DNA of 64,000 nt from Noviherbaspirillum humi (GTDB taxonomy: Bacteria; Pseudomonadota; Gammaproteobacteria; Burkholderiales; Burkholderiaceae_D), in assembly GCF_900188095.1 (NCBI RefSeq), contig NZ_FZOT01000003.1, positions 186,001-250,000 of the forward strand. Direction: 5' to 3'. A program made the translations under genes and the position numbers. How positions within the stretch are numbered: the first letter of the stretch is position 1; each line of letters starts with the position of its first letter. Positions 61,755 to 64,000 of this stretch are shown one piece after another. The notes under the pieces are model-generated. The model made no database searches, was not told where the DNA came from, and saw nothing but the letters and a program-made list of their open reading frames with translations.

Positions 61755-61895
61755 GTTCGAGCGAAGCGCGGCGGCAGCGGCAGGGCTTGCCTGCGCGGGG
61801 TAATGGGTCGCAGAAGCGAGAAGATCGGTGGGCCGGCGCGTCAGGGCCAGCCTTGGAGAAGCGATGCGGCGCCGGCGGAACGATTCGACGCGCGG

Positions 61896-62261
61896 CTATC
61901 GGCCCGCCGGCGAGCGATGCTCGAACTGCCTCAGGTCGAGCGGCCTGACCGCGCCCATCCAGATCGCATGATCGCGATGGTCGGCAAGCACGTCGTCGGT
62001 GACGGGATGAGTGAAAACGACCAGCCCGTTGCGGTTCAACGCCAGCCATGACATGACGTCGCCGAACTGGCCGGGGCCGAAGGAAAGCTGGCAGCTCCAG
62101 TCGGGATGCGGCCCGACCGGACGTTCATGCATGCGGCCCATGGCAATGCCGAAGCGGCGCGCCGCTTCCTCGCACAAGGCGCGCGCCTGCTGCAGGCTGG
62201 CGGCGTCGTAATAGACGTGCGCATGGAACTCGCTGATCGCGGTATGCGGTGTCCAGTCCAT
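61896..62261 (-). CDS. DOPA 4,5-dioxygenase family protein
   Basis: 121 aa. EFHAHVYYDAASLQQARAL at the start and PHPDWSCQLSFGPGQFGDVM plus FTHPVTDDVLADHRDHAIW in the second half are the family's conserved blocks, with the iron-binding histidines (H in FHAHVYY, HP and TH). The plant and fungal founders cleave DOPA; the bacterial substrate is unknown. Ends close to sRNA copy C. Second gene after the basic protein at 62286 (24-bp gap), same strand. Confidence 0.88.
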   Translation of the reverse strand: MDWTPHTAISEFHAHVYYDAASLQQARALCEEAARRFGIAMGRMHERPVGPHPDWSCQLSFGPGQFGDVMSWLALNRNGLVVFTHPVTDDVLADHRDHAIWMGAVRPLDLRQFEHRSPAGR

Positions 62262-62285
62262 GCAGCCTCCTTGAGGTCGGCTCGA

Positions 62286-62765
62286 TCAAGCCTTGTAGAA
62301 ACGCCGCTCGCGGCCCTTGCCGGAGTCGCTCACCTGACCCGACTTCACCATGCCGTGGATGGCGGTCACCATGCGTTGCGCCAGCTTCTTACGCAGTTCC
62401 TTGGACAGGGAAGCACCCATCTTCGCCACCGCGGCGTCGAGGATTTCCGGCGCCGTCTTCGGCTCGCTGCCGATCAGATCGATCCAGAAGGTGCCGCCGG
62501 TGGAGGGCAGCGCGCCGCCTTCCGCCTCGGCGCCGGCGGCACGGCGTCCGCGCTTGCCGCCGGCGGCCGGCTTGGCGGCATCGCTTTTCGCCTTGCGGCC
62601 TCGGCCGCGCGGCACTTGCTGATCGACGTCCGCATCGGGCACCACGTTCAGATTCTCCAGGGCCTTTTCGAGGGCGGCGATCCGGTTCTGATAAAAGCTC
62701 AAGCCCTGCATTGCATACGCGATTTCCGCCTTGATGGATTCCTTGGCTTGCTCGATGTTAGACAT
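62286..62765 (-). CDS. Basic coiled-coil/winged-helix-like protein, possible DNA-binding
   Basis: 159 aa in three parts. A helical, probably coiled-coil N-terminus (ESIKAEIAYAMQGLSFYQNR) is followed by a basic Gly/Arg/Lys/Ala linker (GRGRKAKSDAAKPAAGGKRG) like the tails of histone H1-like and some HU proteins. The C-terminus ends in KSGQVSDSGKGRERRFYKA, resembling a winged-helix of the restriction-endonuclease/MrR type. Divergent from the HU gene. Possibly a nucleoid-associated protein; family not certain. Confidence 0.7.
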   Translation of the reverse strand: MSNIEQAKESIKAEIAYAMQGLSFYQNRIAALEKALENLNVVPDADVDQQVPRGRGRKAKSDAAKPAAGGKRGRRAAGAEAEGGALPSTGGTFWIDLIGSEPKTAPEILDAAVAKMGASLSKELRKKLAQRMVTAIHGMVKSGQVSDSGKGRERRFYKA

Positions 62766-62823
62766 TCTGCCCTCGATGTTTTAATAAAATTCGGATATTA
62801 CAGGAACAACTCAATTTAGACGC

Positions 62824-62852
62824 TTGCCTTTTGTTCAAAGCCCATGTTAATT
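62824..62852 (+). promoter_or_regulatory. Possible promoter of the HU gene
   Basis: TTGCCT (62824-62829), 17-bp spacer, TTAATT (62847-62852), about 44 bp before the HU ATG. Weak -10; tentative. Confidence 0.3.
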
Positions 62853-62895
62853 TCCGACGATTAAGCTTTTATCGTTGACTTTCATAGAGGATGGA

Positions 62896-63189
62896 ATGAA
62901 CAAGGCAGAACTGATTGAAGCAATCGCAGCGGAAACCGGCACCAGCAAGCGCCAGGCCAAGGACAGCATCGAACTCCTGATCGACTACATCAAGACCGGC
63001 CTGAAGAAGGAAGGCCGTTTCTCGCTTTCCGGCCTCGGCACCTTCAGCGTCGGCCAGCGCGCCGCCCGCACCGGCCGCAACCCGAAGACCGGCGAAGCCA
63101 TCAAGATCAAGGCCAGCAAGACGGCCAAGTTCAAGGCCGCTCCCGACCTGAAGGAAGCTGCTTCCAAATTCAAGGCCAAGAAAGCCTGA
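62896..63189 (+). CDS. hupB: DNA-binding protein HU (beta-type)
   Basis: 97 aa. MNKAELIEAIAAETGTSKRQ start, LSGLGTFSVGQRAARTGRNP signature at about 45-64, and a Lys/Ala C-terminus (KEAASKFKAKKA) a few residues longer than E. coli HU. The ATG at 62896 is preferred over an in-frame start 7 codons upstream; AGAGGATGGA precedes it. Nucleoid protein that bends DNA and stabilises negative supercoiling. Its transcript ends at the 63242-63265 terminator. Confidence 0.95.
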   Translation: MNKAELIEAIAAETGTSKRQAKDSIELLIDYIKTGLKKEGRFSLSGLGTFSVGQRAARTGRNPKTGEAIKIKASKTAKFKAAPDLKEAASKFKAKKA

Positions 63190-63241
63190 TACAGCTTGAT
63201 AAAGAATGAGCCGCAGTCTTCCATGACTGCGGCATGCAATG

Positions 63242-63265
63242 AAAAAGGGCCGCGAGGCCCTTTTT
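63242..63265. terminator. Rho-independent terminator downstream of HU
   Basis: AAAAAGGGCC-GCGA-GGCCCTTTTT: a 10-bp perfect inverted repeat with T5 on both strands, 52 bp after the HU stop; it also serves the convergent lipoprotein gene. Confidence 0.93.
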
Positions 63266-63347
63266 CATTTTCGATGCGGCGCCAGCTAAAACTGAAGATT
63301 CAATTGATGATCTTCCAGCCGGCAGTTTTATGTTGAGTTTGAGCCGC

Positions 63348-63536
63348 TCAGCACGCCCCCTTTTTCGCCTGCCCGGGCGGGCAGAATCCGCGGTCGGTCT
63401 CGGGGGCGCAATTGCCTTTCTTGGCCTGGCCCGGCGGGCAGGCGTTGCCGCGCACGGCCACCGGCTCCACCGGCACCGCCACGCAGGCCGACAGCGAGGC
63501 GGCAAGCAAAGTCGGGAGGAAGAATTGTTTGATCAT
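63348..63536 (-). CDS. Small Cys-rich repeat lipoprotein, 62 aa
   Basis: Lipobox LLAASLSAC (Cys 18) then a short VAVPVEPVAV linker and two copies of CPPGQAKKG(N/A)C separated by APETDRGF. The first repeat ends KKGNC, the second closes the protein as KKGAC. Each copy could form a disulfide-bonded microdomain. Converges with HU. Function unknown. Confidence 0.7.
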   Translation of the reverse strand: MIKQFFLPTLLAASLSACVAVPVEPVAVRGNACPPGQAKKGNCAPETDRGFCPPGQAKKGAC

Positions 63537-63786
63537 GATTTTCCCGAAGGAACGAGGTGGATGAAGCGGAAAGTGTGCCATGAAGCGCCCCGAAGGAAAT
63601 CCCGCGAATGCGGGAAAGCGCCGCATTGTCTCGTTCCTGCAGCAGTCGCCCGGCAAAGGCGGCGCAGGCCCGAAGCTTGAGCCGGCTCAAACGCCATCGC
63701 GCCGGTGATGGCGCAGGCTGCAATTTTTCTTAGATTGAGGAGATGCCCGTTGACAGGCCGATGTCCCGCCGCATCTTCCTTTCCCC

Positions 63787-64000
63787 ATGATCGAACAACC
63801 CCGGTTCAGAAACCGCGCCCATGCCGGCGAGCTGCTGGCTGACCGGCTCGAGGCTTATGCCGGCCGCCAGGATGTCGCCGTCATCGCCCTGCCGCGCGGC
63901 GGCGTGCCGGTCGGATTTGCGGTCGCGCGCCGGTTGCGGGCGGCGCTCGGGGTTCTGCTGGTGCGCAAGGTCGGCTTGCCGGGCAACGAGGAAACCGCGA
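63787..64000 (+). CDS. Phosphoribosyltransferase-family protein, N-terminal part
   Basis: Partial at the right edge, 71 residues visible. MIEQPRFRNRAHAGELLADR, then IALPRGGVPVGFAVARRL and LLVRKVGLPGNEETA: the start of the PRTase-like family often fused to dienelactone hydrolase or erythromycin esterase domains. Typical upstream PRPP loops would lie outside the window. Role not assignable. Confidence 0.85.
   Translation, partial: MIEQPRFRNRAHAGELLADRLEAYAGRQDVAVIALPRGGVPVGFAVARRLRAALGVLLVRKVGLPGNEETA

Overview
The window looks like chromosomal DNA of a high-GC soil betaproteobacterium, most likely Burkholderiales and perhaps Oxalobacteraceae (Noviherbaspirillum/Herbaspirillum-like). The pointers are two Bug-type (TctC-like) solute-binding proteins, a DUF2863-like protein, a PA2779/PA2778-type pair, several LysR/MarR-controlled aromatic catabolism units and PsiF/CzcE-like periplasmic proteins. 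I see no prophage, insertion sequence, CRISPR array or rRNA. Two tRNAs (Glu-TTC, Ala-GGC) are present. This assignment is from protein character only and is inference.

Layout. 0-4 kb: start of a D-Ala-D-Ala carboxypeptidase, an endonuclease III-like glycosylase, tRNA-Glu and small unknown genes. 4-7 kb: a PAS-GAF-PAS-GGDEF-EAL cyclic-di-GMP protein overlapped by a 51-aa ORF. 7-10 kb: a Rieske oxygenase divergent from a LysR gene, and a CzcE-like lipoprotein. 10-14 kb: DUF2863-like and NnrU proteins, two clusters of DnaA-box-like sites, sRNA copy A and two small genes. 13.8-23 kb: a catabolic/transport island with LysR + Bug + 2-hydroxyacid dehydrogenase, a solute-binding lipoprotein, an MFS permease, then LysR + FAD monooxygenase + Bug. 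23-33 kb: small lipoproteins, sRNA copy B, DUF2721, DUF924, PsiF, a large beta-propeller/amidohydrolase lipoprotein, and a PhzS-like flavin monooxygenase followed by a solute-binding-protein remnant. 35-38 kb: MarR and the gentisate lower pathway (gentisate dioxygenase, fumarylpyruvate hydrolase) followed by a decayed aromatic-acid MFS transporter. 38-54 kb: several MFS exporters, phosphatidylserine synthase, tRNA-Ala, a disordered 441-aa protein, a beta-hydroxyacid dehydrogenase, the PA2779/PA2778 pair, a 513-aa orphan and NAD synthetase. 54-64 kb: EthD and DUF1059 proteins, a secreted alpha/beta hydrolase, YaeQ, a small-heat-shock/SRPBCC stress group, uraA-upp pyrimidine salvage, sRNA copy C, a DOPA-dioxygenase-like protein, a basic DNA-binding-like protein divergent from HU, a small repeat lipoprotein and the start of a phosphoribosyltransferase.

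The most interesting signal is non-coding. Three unlinked intergenic loci carry the same ~61-65 nt transcription unit: a -10 element at a fixed distance, a nearly invariant unstructured 5' part containing TGTCTCCTCTGATTCTC, and a GC hairpin followed by T's whose stem sequence varies. The 5' part is an anti-Shine-Dalgarno sequence. It is perfectly complementary over 11 nt to the ribosome binding site of the Bug receptor gene at 22059, and over 7-8 nt to those of other catabolic/transport genes here. This suggests a multicopy sRNA family that silences solute uptake and catabolism genes. Other points of note are the DnaA-box clusters flanking the NnrU gene, two catabolic pseudogenes and several unannotated small ORFs with good ribosome binding sites.
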